A stretch of 64,000 nucleotides of DNA from Anniella stebbinsi (taxonomy: Eukaryota > Chordata > Lepidosauria > Squamata > Anniellidae): the NCBI GenBank assembly GCA_029215795.1, contig JARDYH010000007.1:22393263-22457262 (forward strand), in the 5' to 3' direction. Positions within the stretch are counted from its first letter, which is position 1. Every line of letters starts with the position of its first letter. The notes beneath the pieces are model-generated. The model was not told where the DNA came from, did no database searches, and saw only the letters and a program-made list of their open reading frames with translations. This document shows positions 33,395 through 44,999 of this stretch, in pieces. The translations under genes and the position numbers were made by a program.

Positions 33395-34676
33395 CCTTTC
33401 CTGAAGGTTTAAAATAATAAAGTTTAACCTTTGTTTTCCCACTAAAGCATTGCACCAAAGTTTGTTAAATTTCCAGCGTTTGAGCGGGCATAGGTCCTGT
33501 GCCATGTGAGCGAGTTAGAGGTTTGTAGCTCTTAAAACCAACCCATAAATCCCATGTGAAATGCCATGCATAAACCTTTGTTTTCCCACTAAAGCATTGC
33601 ACCAAAGTTTGTTAAATTTCCAGCGTTTGAGCGGGCATAGGTCCTGTGCCATGTGAGCGAGTTAGAGGTTTGTAGCTCTTAAAACCAACCCATAAATCCC
33701 ATGTGAAATGCCATGCATAAACCTTTGTTTTCCCACTAAAGCATTGCACCAAAGTTTGTTAAATTTCCAGCGTTTGAGCGGGCATAGGTCCTGTGCCATG
33801 TGAGCGAGTTAGAGGTTTGTAGCTCTTAAAACCAACCCATAAATCCCATGTGAAATGCCATGAATAAACGTTCGTTTCCCACTAAAATGTTGCACCTAGC
33901 GTCCGGAAATTTCACACACATTTGAAGTGAAGTGTTCCCTGCAATGTGCCAAAGTTTCCCGTTTGTATCTTTGAAAATAAAAAAATGGGAGGCAAAACTG
34001 TATTTTACCCCACTGCTACCCAATTTTCAACAATTCATTGCCAACACATGCCTGGAGCTAGCTGTCTGAAATTTTACACACATATCAAGGGAAGTGTTCC
34101 CTGTAATGTGCCGAAGTGTCCTGTTTGTATCTTTAAAAATAAAAACATGGGAGGCATAACTGCATTTACCCCACTACTACCCATTTTTCAAAAATTCATT
34201 GCCACACCAGGCAAGCACCCACGGTTCTGGGATTTCACACACGTGGGTCCCAAGGTTCCACCTACAATGTGGCAAAGTTTCATGTGTGTAACTTTAAAAA
34301 TGACCGAGTTATAGGCATTCCATGTTATTTATTAAAAAATTAATTGCCACAAACTGCATGCACCAATCTTTCTGAAATTTCTCACAGATACCTATCCCTA
34401 AGCAGTGTACAATGTGCCCAAGTTTCATCCTTCTGTCGTTAAAAATGAAAAAGTTATAGGCGTTTTTGTAAAACAACAATACTTTGCTATGGGAAAAACG
34501 CATTTAAAATGGCGTCCGATCCGCCGATCCGATCCGATCCGGATCGGACCTCGCCGGATCGGATCGGATCGGATCGGATGGTGTATCGGATCGGATCGGA
34601 TCGGATCGGATTTTCCGATTTTTGGGGCGGATCGGATTCGGATCGTGGATCGGATCCGATCCGATGCACACCCCTA
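33395..34676 (-). repeat. Right terminal inverted repeat, ~1.28 kb
   Basis: The inverse of 22696-23963 with very few differences. It includes the 147-bp tandem units (33425-33880), the divergent modules, and a GGATCGGATC-rich outer end (34510-34665) that differs from the left arm in repeat number. It ends gtgcacaccccta. Confidence 0.9.
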
Positions 34677-34684
34677 CTTGAAAG
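34677..34684. other. 8-bp target-site duplication, right
   Basis: cttgaaag, identical to 22688-22695. Confidence 0.9.
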
Positions 34685-36845
34685 GGAGGGTACCCCATCC
34701 ATTTTGCACTCTGGCTCCACACACTGCAGCCATGAGACAGCCAAAATGTGTGTTTTCAGGTTCCAGTGCAAACCGGGGGGGGGGGGAACCTATCTTTATT
34801 CTAAATCTATTTCCTGTCTGAACATGTAATCTATGTCGCTGATGCAGCACAAGAACAACAAACACCGCAGAAGCTTTTGTAAAAAAAATAATAATAATAA
34901 AGAGAAATCAGCATTGCCCCTTTGGGATCTCTTGTTTTCAGATTATTTATAATTTCATACATTTTGATTTCCATTTGTTCTTACAGGTGATAGTATTTTT
35001 TTTTCTCCTCATACAGTTGTTAAATGAAATTCCTGGGGCACTTGTTCTTGGATGTTGTAAAAGTTGAAATGAAACCCAATTCTTCCAATTTGTATTCTGC
35101 TACTAGGCATTCCTGGATTTAAATTTTCCCTGCTTCTTTTCAATAGTGTATACTATTGCATAATGAAAATAAAAAGGTTTTATATGAATAGTATTTATTT
35201 TAAGTCAACTTGGTGCTCTATTCATTGAAATATCTAAATTGGTTAAAGGACTCAATGTGATTTTGAATGGAAAAGATGAAGTGGGCAGAGAGTACTCAAG
35301 AAAGGAAAGACTGCGCCTGCACAAAGGGAAAACCATCTGCAGGTATTCCAAATGTGTATTTCCATAACAAATAGTGCACTATATTCCTAGTGAACATTCT
35401 CATGAATAACCATCAAGCAGTCGTGTTATAAATTGTCTTATAGCACATTGTCAGAGGTTACAGCCAAAGCAAAATGCAGTATTTATTTTAAGAACATGAT
35501 GCAGCGATACCTTTTTGGGGGGTTGAAAGGAGACACAAAATATTCCTACATGTTGGCAAATAAATCTACTTTTAAAAGATCCCACACCCAGCTAACGAAC
35601 TCTTGAGAACTCTGAATTAAATTGCTTGCACACCAGTTGATACATATTCACTCTGGTTCAATGAAAAGCAATACATCCAACTGGAGATGTCTACGCATAG
35701 ATCCCCCAACACAGACACACACATATTAGGGATTGAGTTTAGTCCTGTTCCATACAGGTGTTGATAACTATGCAAGTTCATCAACATACATATACAATTA
35801 TCTGGCAGGGCTCCCAAAACATGAGGGTTGCCATATGTAATCTTTTATAGGGAGGGAGGCATGATGAGAAAAGGCTGTGGAGCTGGGCATAGCTGGCTTA
35901 TAGCTTCAGCCCCCCCCCCCCAGTGCAAAAAGTGAAGCGCAACTGTTGGTTGCTATTTAAAACGAATTGGTAAAGGAATTTCAAGCATCTTGTGATTCCA
36001 TTCAACTTCCATTGGAGACAAGAACTCAAACCTCAAGTGAGCCCATCTGCTTCTTTCTCCTCATGACTAATGATCAAAGGATCTAGTACCTTGCTGTTGG
36101 ACGTGTTTTGTTTTGTTGCTTTTGTTTCATTGATGTAATGGGAAATGCAGGCAGGACTCCCAATCCAAATAGCAGTATGTGGGTTAATACCAATGAAGTC
36201 TACTGAGTTACATACAATATACCATGCATCCAAGTGCCGTTAGAGAATATTTAGAACAAATGTGTTCTTTTATGGCTGTACTCAAGCCAATATGGTGGAA
36301 AGAGGAGAGAATAACTTATGGCGTAGGAGGGGAATAATCCTACCTCAGTTGGCTGCTTGCACGAAATGGGAATGTACAACTTAGCCTTTCCCACACCTCC
36401 CACATTATTAGAAGCTTAGCCTGTACATGCAGCAGCAGAAGAAGGTAGAAAACCTATCCAGACTCCCAGGTTAGATGTAGAGCATCATCAGATTTCTTAT
36501 TATTATTATTATTCACACACTCATCACTGGCAACTCTCGATTTTTTGTGGCTCCTTTTGACAACGCCATCTGCCTCCCACACATCTCCTGCTCCTTCTGG
36601 TCTTTTTTCCATCATAAAATAAGACAGAGAAAATCTGATTCTTTTGGGCTTTGGCAAAACTTGCCACCATTTCCTACTGTGAGCATGAGAAACAGCATGA
36701 TAAAAATGCCCCTGAATGGGCCACATAGTTGTTGCTTGCTTCTTCTTTCTTCCCTGTGTGAAGAAAGAGGAAGCTGTTCAATGCTATTGTGGGACAGCAG
36801 CAGGAAGCTAAGTGATGGTAGGGAAACACAATCCCCCCCTATCTG
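34685..36845. other. Anonymous intergenic sequence
   Basis: No gene recognised. G- and C-runs lie at 34777-34786 and 35912-35921, with short (AAT)n near 34888 and (ATT)n at 36498-36512. The ORFs are short and without domains. Confidence 0.5.
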
Positions 36846-36849
36846 ATGG

Positions 36850-36922
36850 TGCTCCTACACTACTGCTTTATAAAGGTATTGAAGTGCACATATACCACTT
36901 TCATAGTGTTGTATCCTGTTAT
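36850..36922. mobile_element. Inverted-repeat element, family B copy 5 (truncated)
   Basis: Contains cactactgctttata, attgaagtgcac and ccactttcatagtgttgtat followed by cctg, matching parts of 7766-8007 and 12497-12614. Confidence 0.5.
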
Positions 36923-37446
36923 TTTGTTCCCCATTTGTAATGATTTGACACAAGGTGTTGCTCTGGCCCCAGTATGAGTAGGGATGGGGAGATCATTTTG
37001 TTTGCATTATTATGCTTTCTGCCCATTGGCCATCATGATTTATTGCTTCCCATTGACTACCATGGGATAGTGACTCCTTGTGAGGAGATCATGCCTGCAA
37101 GTTTCAGAATAGTGGCAATGTTTTCTGTGCAAGAGCAGCCTTGCCATTTTGAGGGACATACTTATTTCCCCTCTGTTTTTTGTGGACCATTCTTCTTGAG
37201 ATTACAGACAGCCTAGAGGTGACCCTAACTAAGACACCAGAAAAGCTTCAGAAGGATAGGTGGAGCACTTCTCAATTTATTTTGGGTGGAAGGACTGATT
37301 CATACCCCCTTCTCTTTCCCATATTTTGGGTGCATTTCTATGAAAATGGCACACATCATAAAGGCATCCCCAGGAACGAAATCTGCAATTTTTCAAAAGG
37401 GTTGGTGAAGGGGCTTGAAAGTTATGATGCTTGAAATCAAGTTTAA

Positions 37447-37447
<1 letters not shown>

Positions 37448-37485
<38 letters not shown>
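37448..37485. repeat. (GT)n microsatellite
   Basis: About 19 GT units. Confidence 0.95.
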
Positions 37486-37486
<1 letters not shown>

Positions 37487-37588
37487 CACTGTGTCGTCTG
37501 GTAGCATTGGAAGAATGTCCATTGCATGACATCCTTGGGCCACACCATCTCACCCACACTAGCCATCCTGCCTCACTGTCTCTGGGTG

Positions 37589-37927
37589 CCTCTACAAGAG
37601 CGATTTAAAGCTCTTTCAAGACACATTAAAAATGTTACCTCTACAAGAGCGGAGCACAAATCGGGGGTTGAGGTGCACTTTCTCTCCGATTATGCGCATT
37701 ATCGAACGCACATTAAATAGCGAGGTTTTTTTTCCCTCCGCGGCCATTAAAGCACATTTTGACCATGTAAACAAGCGATTCTCTGAATTTCAGCTGCTTT
37801 AAAGCGCGTTTCATTCTGCCGGTTATGCGCTTCACCGCATGTCGTTTACAGGATTTAGGCGTAAAAGCGATTGCGAGAAGATGCACGTAATCGGAGAACC
37901 AGGCGTCAAACCGAATTCTTGTAGAGG
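37589..37927. mobile_element. ~340-bp inverted-repeat element, family E copy 1
   Basis: Ends cctctacaag and cttgtagagg are perfect 10-bp inverted repeats. The left 50 bp is itself bounded by repeated acctctacaagagc. The interior contains tccgattatgcgcattatcg and cgtaatcggagaaccaggcg. The copy at 43552 is in the opposite orientation. No clear TSD. Confidence 0.7.
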
Positions 37928-38134
37928 GGACCCCATTCTGTCTACACTCCACACAGCAATCCCACTGTTCAGTTGGTTATGTGAGCCAGAGTCAATGCAA
38001 AGGCAATGTTCCTAGATGATTTATTGATTAATACGTGAGCCATGAGCTATGGAAAGGCAGCAACGCAACATTACTACCTTACTGGAGCAAGACACAGGCA
38101 ATGTAGAAGCAGTATTTGCTGCAATTAGCAACAC

Positions 38135-38300
38135 AATGAACAATGGAATGCACAGAGGCAGGCGGGTACTGGGATTGGAGAAATTGGGCAGTCAGAGAGG
38201 CAGAGGCAAATAGGAAGCTATGCAGAACTACATGCTACCTTTGCCAGGCAGGCATGGTCTCCTTCGTGATAAGCAGGAGCCCATACTTGGGGGGCACTCA
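38135..38300. repeat. Dispersed repeat fragment shared with 51050-51200
   Basis: Both stretches have, in order, ggaatg, ggtactgggattgg / gtgttgtgattgg, ggcagtca-agag, agctatgca, catggtctcct / catggcctcact and gagtaggag/gcaggag words. The family is unknown. 38140-38440 is also purine-rich with ggcagg words. Confidence 0.45.
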
Positions 38301-39063
38301 AGCTAGCAGGGTGAGCACAGCAACAGAGCAGCTAGGTGGGTAGATGCTGGAGGCAGGCAGAATGAGGAGGCAGGTGGTAGAACAGGGGGCAGAGGGGCAG
38401 GCAGATGGGCATGGTTTCCCTGAAGGCAAACAGGATCACCATGTCAGGTGTCAGAAGTCATGCTAGGAATTCTGGGTAAAGTGCCTCTTCCACACCACGA
38501 CTGCAGTTGGATGGAAAGCATTAGCAGAGGCAGCTGGTGGTACTAGTGGAGTCTGGCCAAGAGAGGTGGAGGAAGCAGACAGAGAGGGAGAGGAGAGGCT
38601 GGCAGATAAAGCAGCAGTATGGTTTCTCAGATAGCAAGTGAGAATAACATAGGAAACAGTAGAAGGGGATCTAGATGTTCTGGAAAGCAGCTGCACCAAG
38701 AGAGAAGCTAGATGGGCAACAACAGGGAGAGTCAGATGGGGAGGGGGGGTTTCATCTGGCACACCCATTTTATCATTGAGCAATGCCATTGCTGAGCTTT
38801 GGCCAAAAAATGCTGCTTTGAAAGCATTTTTTGGGTCAAGCCTCCTTTCCCCCTCTCCCTCCTCCAATAAACATCACTGGTGCAGCAATTACGGGGAAGG
38901 TAGAGAAGCTCGTTTGACTTTGCATGTGGAGAAGTGAAGAGTCATTTGAATCAGAATACAACTATTAAAACCCTTTTGCATGCACCACAAACAAAATCAA
39001 GACTTTTGTTCTGATAAATCTGGAAGGAAATCTATCACATCAGAAACGTTCATGCTGATCGCA

Positions 39064-39064
<1 letters not shown>

Positions 39065-39105
<41 letters not shown>
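39065..39105. repeat. (ATT)n microsatellite
   Basis: About 13 ATT units followed by ttgttttgttttg. Confidence 0.95.
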
Positions 39106-39982
39106 GTTTTGTTTTGTTTCTTTGCTATTTGAAGGACTGGTAGTATGTCGTTCTTTTCTGAAGTCCTCTTTAGCTACCTAATTACAGGCTACAGTATTTG
39201 CACTGTCCTGAATGGTTTCACAGTGTGTAGCCACATCTGTTCTTTTCTTGATTTTCACAACTTCAGTTATTGCTAATAAAAGCTGATCTTGTTCATTGAC
39301 TATAGACTGTGGGAAACACACAATTAAAACCTCCAGGGATTCTGCTTTAATTCAAAATGGAGTCTCTGCGCTCATGAAAAGATTGAATAGAAAAATGTCA
39401 AGTATTAGGCCAAGTTCAAATCTGAAAATGTGACTATTCCCACAGAGAGGGCATTCAGCCCTAGCTGAAGATATTTCTTTCTTTTTAATTTCGCAGTCAA
39501 ATTTCTGTGAGATTTAGTGACAATAGACAATAGTTCAACAGTCTCTATTGTCTTTCATCTTAATATATGAAACATACAAAGGGACACAAGTAACATGCTT
39601 TTAGAAGTTCAGAATGTCATGCAGGTAAGCAATATATGATAGAATCACAATACTCCCCTCCCCGCAAAAAGGATTATATTTCTTTTCTTTTTTTTAAAGT
39701 AGAAGGAAAGGTTTGTTTCTATATGAATGAATTCTCATTCCTTTGTGGAACACACACACACTTCAGGGTTGCCCATTAGATTTGGTACCTAAGGAGAAAT
39801 TAAAGGAAATCTCGAAGTTCTTATACAGGTAATTCTCACAAAGGAATTGTGAAAAAAGATACGAGTTTAATAAACTACTGAGGGAACAATTGTATGGCCC
39901 TTAGACAGTGTTTGTGGCACCATATAATATTTTGGATTCCCTGATCTGAGGATTAACATAGCACTCCAACTTCAGGGGAGGT

Positions 39983-40365
39983 CATAGAATCACAGAACAG
40001 TAGAGTTGGAAGGGGCCTATCAGGCCATCGAGTCCAACCCCCTAGTCAATGCAGGAATCCACCTTAAATCATACCTGACAGGTGGCTGTCCAGTTGCCTC
40101 TTGAATGCCTCTAGAGTAGGAGAACCCATGTCCTCGCTAGGTCATTGGTTCCATTGTTGTACTGCTCTAACAGTCAGGAAGTTTTTCCTGATGTCCAGCC
40201 GGAATCTGGCTTCCTGTGACTTGAGCCCATTATTCCACGTTCTGCACTCTGGGTTGATTGAGGAGAGATAGTGGCCCTCCTCTGTGTGACAACATTTCAA
40301 GTACTTGAAGAGTGCTGTCATGTCTCCCCTCAATCTTCTCTTCTCCAGACTAAACCTGCCGGTTG
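39983..40365 (-). repeat. CR1 LINE 3' fragment
   Basis: Reads tcatagaatcacagaacagt, agagttggaaggggcctat and caggaagtttttcctgatgt. On the minus strand it encodes the end of the CR1 reverse-transcriptase protein: FSLEKRRLRGDMTALFKYLK, then RFRLDIRKNFLTVRAVQQWN. The 117-aa ORF 40142-40495 covers it. 5'-truncated, as is usual for CR1. Confidence 0.85.
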
Positions 40366-40451
40366 GAGATCTGACCCCCTCTCCCTCCTTCCCCTTGCAG
40401 CTGGCACAGAAGAACTGTGCTGGTGGTCCTCCCATCTTCTCTTTCACTATG

Positions 40452-40615
40452 TAAGAACATGAGAAGAGACCTGCTGGATCAGACCATGGGTCCATCTAGT
40501 CCAGCACTCTGTCCACACAGTTGCCAACCAGCTGTTGACCAGGGACCCACAAGCACGGCACGGTGAACAGTGTGTGAGATTCCTATTCCCTCTGGTTTTG
40601 TCCATCAGATGGTGG
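40452..40615 (-). repeat. CR1-like LINE fragment of a second subfamily
   Basis: agaacatgagaagagacctg ... ctggatcagaccatgggtcc, then cacagttgccaaccagctgt. The same repeat, with a longer coding end, lies at 61162-61790. Confidence 0.65.
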
Positions 40616-41224
40616 GAGAATTTTCAGATATAGGGATGTGTGAATTAGCAGAATCTGCAGGATGCTGAAATTCTCCCCATTCCATTTCAGAGCTCAGTTT
40701 GATTCCCTAACAGATTGTGTGCTTTATTTTTGTTTGTTTTCATGTGTATTTTCTCCAGATGTGCACATTGATTGTGCACAGCTTTGGAATGTAGGCAGTC
40801 TTCTCCCATTGCTTAAAGCATATTTCTATGCTTTTTTAAAAAAAAAAAAACTACAGGTTTTTTTTTCCATGCACAGTTTTCAAATGTATTGCATGCTGAT
40901 TTGGGCTCTGGAAAAAACTGAATATACATGACAATGAACTGTTATTAGGAAAGGAAATAGAATGGATCCTGAGGTTAAAAACTCTGAATCCCAGTGGCTT
41001 GAACTGAGATCTTGAATTTTTGCCACTCCTGTGGCTGAGCAATTACCTGCAGTGACTCCCACATAATAGCAATAAGGATAGCAGTAATGACATATTTTAA
41101 GACCTTACACTTATCACTGCTACATGGAAGCACCTAGCAGAGCCCAAAAACATGAGAAAAAATGAAGGGAAGAAAAAAAAGAATTTGAACATAAGAAGGG
41201 CCCTGGAACGATTATTTTTCCAGT

Positions 41225-41590
41225 CACCAGTAATTATCGTAGGAAACTATAATCTTGTTAGGAGTATTTCTGTAGACATCTCTTATCAAGTAAGAATCTG
41301 TATATTATACTTTTCTTAAAAATGCTTTTGTATGATTTAGACAAGTTTTAATGTGAAATGTCGACAGGCCCCAGCGCCTTCGTATTGTAATCATTTTTTT
41401 TTAAAAAAATAACTTACATATGGGCATAGGCCTTTGTGGAAATGTGCCTAACTAACCTCTAAACATATATATTAATTTATCTATGTGTTATCCTTTCAAA
41501 CATAATTTAATGCATTTTTAATATTACAGCCCCCTGAAGAAGGCCTTATAAAACTAAACAGGCCGAAACATGTTGGGCTTTGAAATAAAG
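41225..41590. repeat. Dispersed repeat fragment matching 18740-18880
   Basis: Shares tgtagacatct, ctgaagaaggcctt and ggccgaaacatgttgggctt in order with the 18.7-kb copy. It runs on to ctgagaacctgcttctccc, also present near 18880. Confidence 0.5.
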
Positions 41591-41687
41591 TATCTTAGCA
41601 TCCTGAGAACCTGCTTCTCCCCCCCCCCCTTTTTTTTTTTTTTTGTCCTGATTTGGATGATCTCCTCCTTTAGGTTTTTCGTTCTTC

Positions 41688-42280
41688 CTCTGTGTGACAA
41701 CCTCTCAAGTATTCGAGGAATGCTCTCTTGTTTCCCCTCAATCTTCTCTTCTCCAGGCTAAACATGTCCAGTTGGAACTCTGACCCCATCTTCCCCCTTC
41801 CCCTTGTAGCTGGCACAGAAAGTGTCCTGTTGAATCAGACCATGGGTCCATCTAGTCCAGCACTCTGTCGACACAGTGGCTAACCAGCTGTTGACCAGGG
41901 ACCCACAAGCACAGCATGGTGAAACTGTGTATGAGATTCCTATTGCCTCTGGTTTTGTCCATCAGATGGTGGGAGAATCTTCAGATATAGGGATGTGTGA
42001 ATTAGCAGAATCTGCAGGATACTGAAATTCTCCCCATTCCATTTCAGAGCTCAGCTTGGGTCCCTAACCGATTGCGTGATTAGTTTTTGTTTGTTTGTTT
42101 TCATTTCACATGAAAATCCATGCATATTCATGTGCATTTTCTCCAAATGTGCACATCGGTTGTGCACAACTTTGAAATGTAGGCATTCTTCTCCCATTGC
42201 TTAAAGCATATTTCTGTGCAGTTTTCAAAATGATGATTTTCCCCCTATGCAAATTTTTCAAATGCATTGCATGCTGATGA
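41688..42280. repeat. Second copy of a ~600-bp composite segment
   Basis: Homologous throughout to 40272-40905: CR1 end, 'tctgaccccatcttccc' joint, CR1-like second-subfamily fragment, then gatgtgtgaattagcagaat and tgcttaaagcatatttctgt. The shared junctions show it arose as one duplicated block. Confidence 0.75.
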
Positions 42281-42756
42281 ATGCAAGTGGGGTGGGGAGG
42301 CAGGGGTCACGCATGAATCACAGTCACAAATTTGGAAATGTTCAGACTTCAACCGCAGGCTGCGTCAGAATTTGTGTTCCGTCTGAGAGGTGAAAAATGG
42401 GTAAATCCTGCTCAGAAACACACTGAAATGAATTTCCCATACATCCCTAAGCATAAGCGTTCTCAAATGGAATCTGGCAGCATGGCCCAGGTGACTCATT
42501 ATTTACACCAGCAGGGCAGCTTGTGAGAAGGGATGGGAGAACCAGAGAGGTATGAGCTTGCTAAAATGAAACCAATGTTTTGTAAAAAGTCTTCATTGGT
42601 CTAGAAAAGTAGCATACAGATACTATATTTAAATAAAATAATGAATATATAAGTCAATAAAATGTTCAGAATTTGCTACATCAAAAATACAGAGCTAAAT
42701 TATATGGTGCTGTCAGTGGATGGGCTTCATTTCATTTTACTAATGTTTATTAACAC

Positions 42757-42759
<3 letters not shown>

Positions 42760-42797
<38 letters not shown>
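42760..42797. repeat. (GT)n microsatellite
   Basis: About 19 GT units. Confidence 0.95.
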
Positions 42798-42798
<1 letters not shown>

Positions 42799-43551
42799 TT
42801 GTAGCATCAGATTGCCTAGATATGAACGACAACCTGAAACAGAATGGGGAAGTTTTGGTTTTTCTTCATTTCTCTATGCTCTGGCATTGGTGTCTCAACA
42901 GAAGAGAAGAAACATTCAACACAGCATAAGAATATAAATAGCAAATAGATAAAGAATATAAACAGCAAAACTCCAAAATGTTTTGTTGTTTTGACCTCCA
43001 TTGTCTTTGCATTGTATGCATTAGTGCAAAAGGCATTTCAATCCAGCCCAAGGCCTTTCAAAACATGTCTTCTTACTAGTAAATCTGAAAGCTTTATAAA
43101 GGCTTAACAAAATTGTAAGGAAAGTGAACTACAAAAAAATCAACACACACATACACTGTAATATCCAGTTTCTGTGTCCCTGACTAAGCATCTTACAAGA
43201 TAAAGGAGTATTATTGCACGTGCGGCTAATTCACTAGTAATAAATAATCTCTTGACAAGCTTTCTGGCATCTCTTCTGAATTTTACATATAGTGCCCTAT
43301 ATTTGTTACATTATATCCTGGAGGCATAATTTTCATCTGTAGCCCTTCTAGAACTCCAATATCTACACTTGAGCACTCTCTTTGGAATTAATCTATTTTC
43401 CAGCATCATAGTTTGTGTGCACTGGATTCCAAGTGATGTGGGGTGGAGGTGGGGGAGGAAAGGCTCTCTTTGGAGGATGCCCCATTATTTTTCTTCCTTC
43501 CCAAACTCTACAATACAGCAGATGAAGATTATGGAAGTGAGACTGAGACCC

Positions 43552-43888
43552 CCTCTACAAGAATTCGGTTTGACGTCTGGTTCTCCGATTATGCGCATTT
43601 TCTCGGAAGCTCTTTATGGCACGCGGGAGGTAATTGAGCGCTCAACTGGTGGCCTTACCGGTTGTTTGAAATGCGCTTTAGAAGTAGTTAATGCAGAGAA
43701 TCTCTTGCTTACTTAGTCAAAATGCACTTTAACGGGCCGCAGCAAAATAAAACTCGCTATTTAATGCGCATTCGATAATGCGCATAATCGGATAGATAAC
43801 GCGCCTCAACTCCCAATTTGCGTTCTGCTCATGTAGAGGTAAAATTTTTAATGAGACTTGAAAGAGCTTTAAACCTCTCATGTAGAGG
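43552..43888. mobile_element. Inverted-repeat element, family E copy 2
   Basis: Opposite orientation to 37589-37927. Starts cctctacaagaattcggttt, contains tctccgattatgcgcatttt and gataatgcgcataatcggat, and ends catgtagagg after an internal repeat of the same end. Confidence 0.7.
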
Positions 43889-44348
43889 TAGCCTGACTCA
43901 AGAGGGCATACATCTCTGGTAAAGCAAAGCATCACCCACGAGCTAGTCCTCACTGACAGGGGTAGGGAAGTGAGCAAAGGAAGACAAAGGAAGACCAAGT
44001 CCCCCCTTCACCTCTGAAGCATCTGGAGATGAAGATAAAATTCAACTTACCTCTTCCATTGTTAACTGAACAGAAATGTCTTCCAGAAACATTCTACACA
44101 ATAGACCTATTCAGTTCTTCTCTTCATAAGTAAGCCCTATACACAAGTAGGGGAAGTTGGGACAAATACATTTCCTCCATCACTGCTGATCTCCCTCTAC
44201 ATGTGAAAGGCAAGTAGAGATGGAAGGACTAACCTGCACCTGGCTTTGCTGGGTGCTCGCTGAAATATGCTTGCCCCTGCTCACAGTGGCACACTGTTGT
44301 GCCTCTGTTTGGATGGAGAAGGAAAACAGAACAGCTGAGTTTGAGCGT

Positions 44349-44959
44349 GGCTTAGCTCATATGACTCTTTAGGCAATGGAGGGGGAAGAGGCAACGGAAG
44401 GTACATTATTTTTGGAGTGTCCGACACATGACATGTTGCCCCTCCCCATCGCACGGCTGAAAGTTGCAGCCTCATAATAAGCAATGGGCCCATTGCTTTC
44501 CCCTGTTGCTTAATAACTAGGCTGACCAGATAAAATCCAAGTCAGGGCTCATGTAACTTTAACAGTTGTAGAGAAAAGGGAATTTCAGCCAGTGTCATTT
44601 GTATGCAGTTAGTTCCTGGTGAAATTCCCTCTTCATCACAACAGTTAAAGTTGCAGGCACTATACTAGAGTCACCATATACAAAAGAAGGCAGGTCCCCT
44701 GCAACTTTAACAGTTGTGATGAAGAGGAAATTTCACCAGGAACTAATTGCATACAAATGACACTGGATGAAATTCCCTTTTCTCTACAACTGTTAAAGTT
44801 ACATGAGCCCTGACCTGGATTTTATCTGGTCACCCTATTAATAACATATTGTCAGTTGTGTGTGCATTGTGTGTTGCTGGACACACGACACAATAAGCAA
44901 CACAACTCACGGTTGCCTTTTCCCTGCTGCGTTGCCTAAAGTGTGGTCCGAACTAAGCC
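44349..44959. mobile_element. Family D element split by a nested MITE
   Basis: Left ggcttagctcatatgactct-ttaggcaatgg and right gcgttgcctaaagtg-tggtccgaactaagcc are the diverged ends of the family seen at 22127. The interior (gtcagttgtgtg, acacgacacaataagcaaca) also matches. It is interrupted by 44519-44837. Confidence 0.6.
44519..44837. mobile_element. Palindromic hAT-type MITE, family A copy 2
   Basis: Perfect TSD ttaataac (44511-44518 and 44838-44845). Ends taggctgacc and ggtcacccta, with the same arms as 3918-4237. Inserted into a family D element. Confidence 0.88.
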
Positions 44960-44999
44960 AGTGTCTTGCTCAATGGTCCTTGAAAACCTGGAGCCAGCA

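Larger units (their letters stand above)
22696..34676 (-). mobile_element. 11,981-bp autonomous hAT DNA transposon
   Basis: Bounded by the exact 8-bp duplication cttgaaag, with inverted ends tagggatgtgcac and gtgcacaccccta (12 of 13 positions match). It contains long TIRs, an intact hAT transposase (30256-32787, minus), three tandem arrays and a set of spliced-exon-like modules. 8-bp TSDs and YARNG termini are hallmarks of the hAT superfamily, which agrees with the encoded transposase. The arms are almost identical (one substitution in a 122-codon stretch), suggesting recent insertion or ongoing conversion between arms. At ~12 kb it is far larger than common hAT elements of 2.5-5 kb; the extra length is mostly repeats and exon-like cargo downstream of the transposase. 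Confidence 0.92.

Noticed and set aside
33946..34314. 122-aa ORF conserved between the two TIR arms as a protein gene
   Set aside because: Conservation follows from the arms being near-identical. It spans several tandem modules without a start context, and the mirror ORF simply repeats it.
38463..38867. 134-aa Ser/Leu-rich minus-strand ORF
   Set aside because: Compositional; purine-rich plus strand, no recognisable motif.
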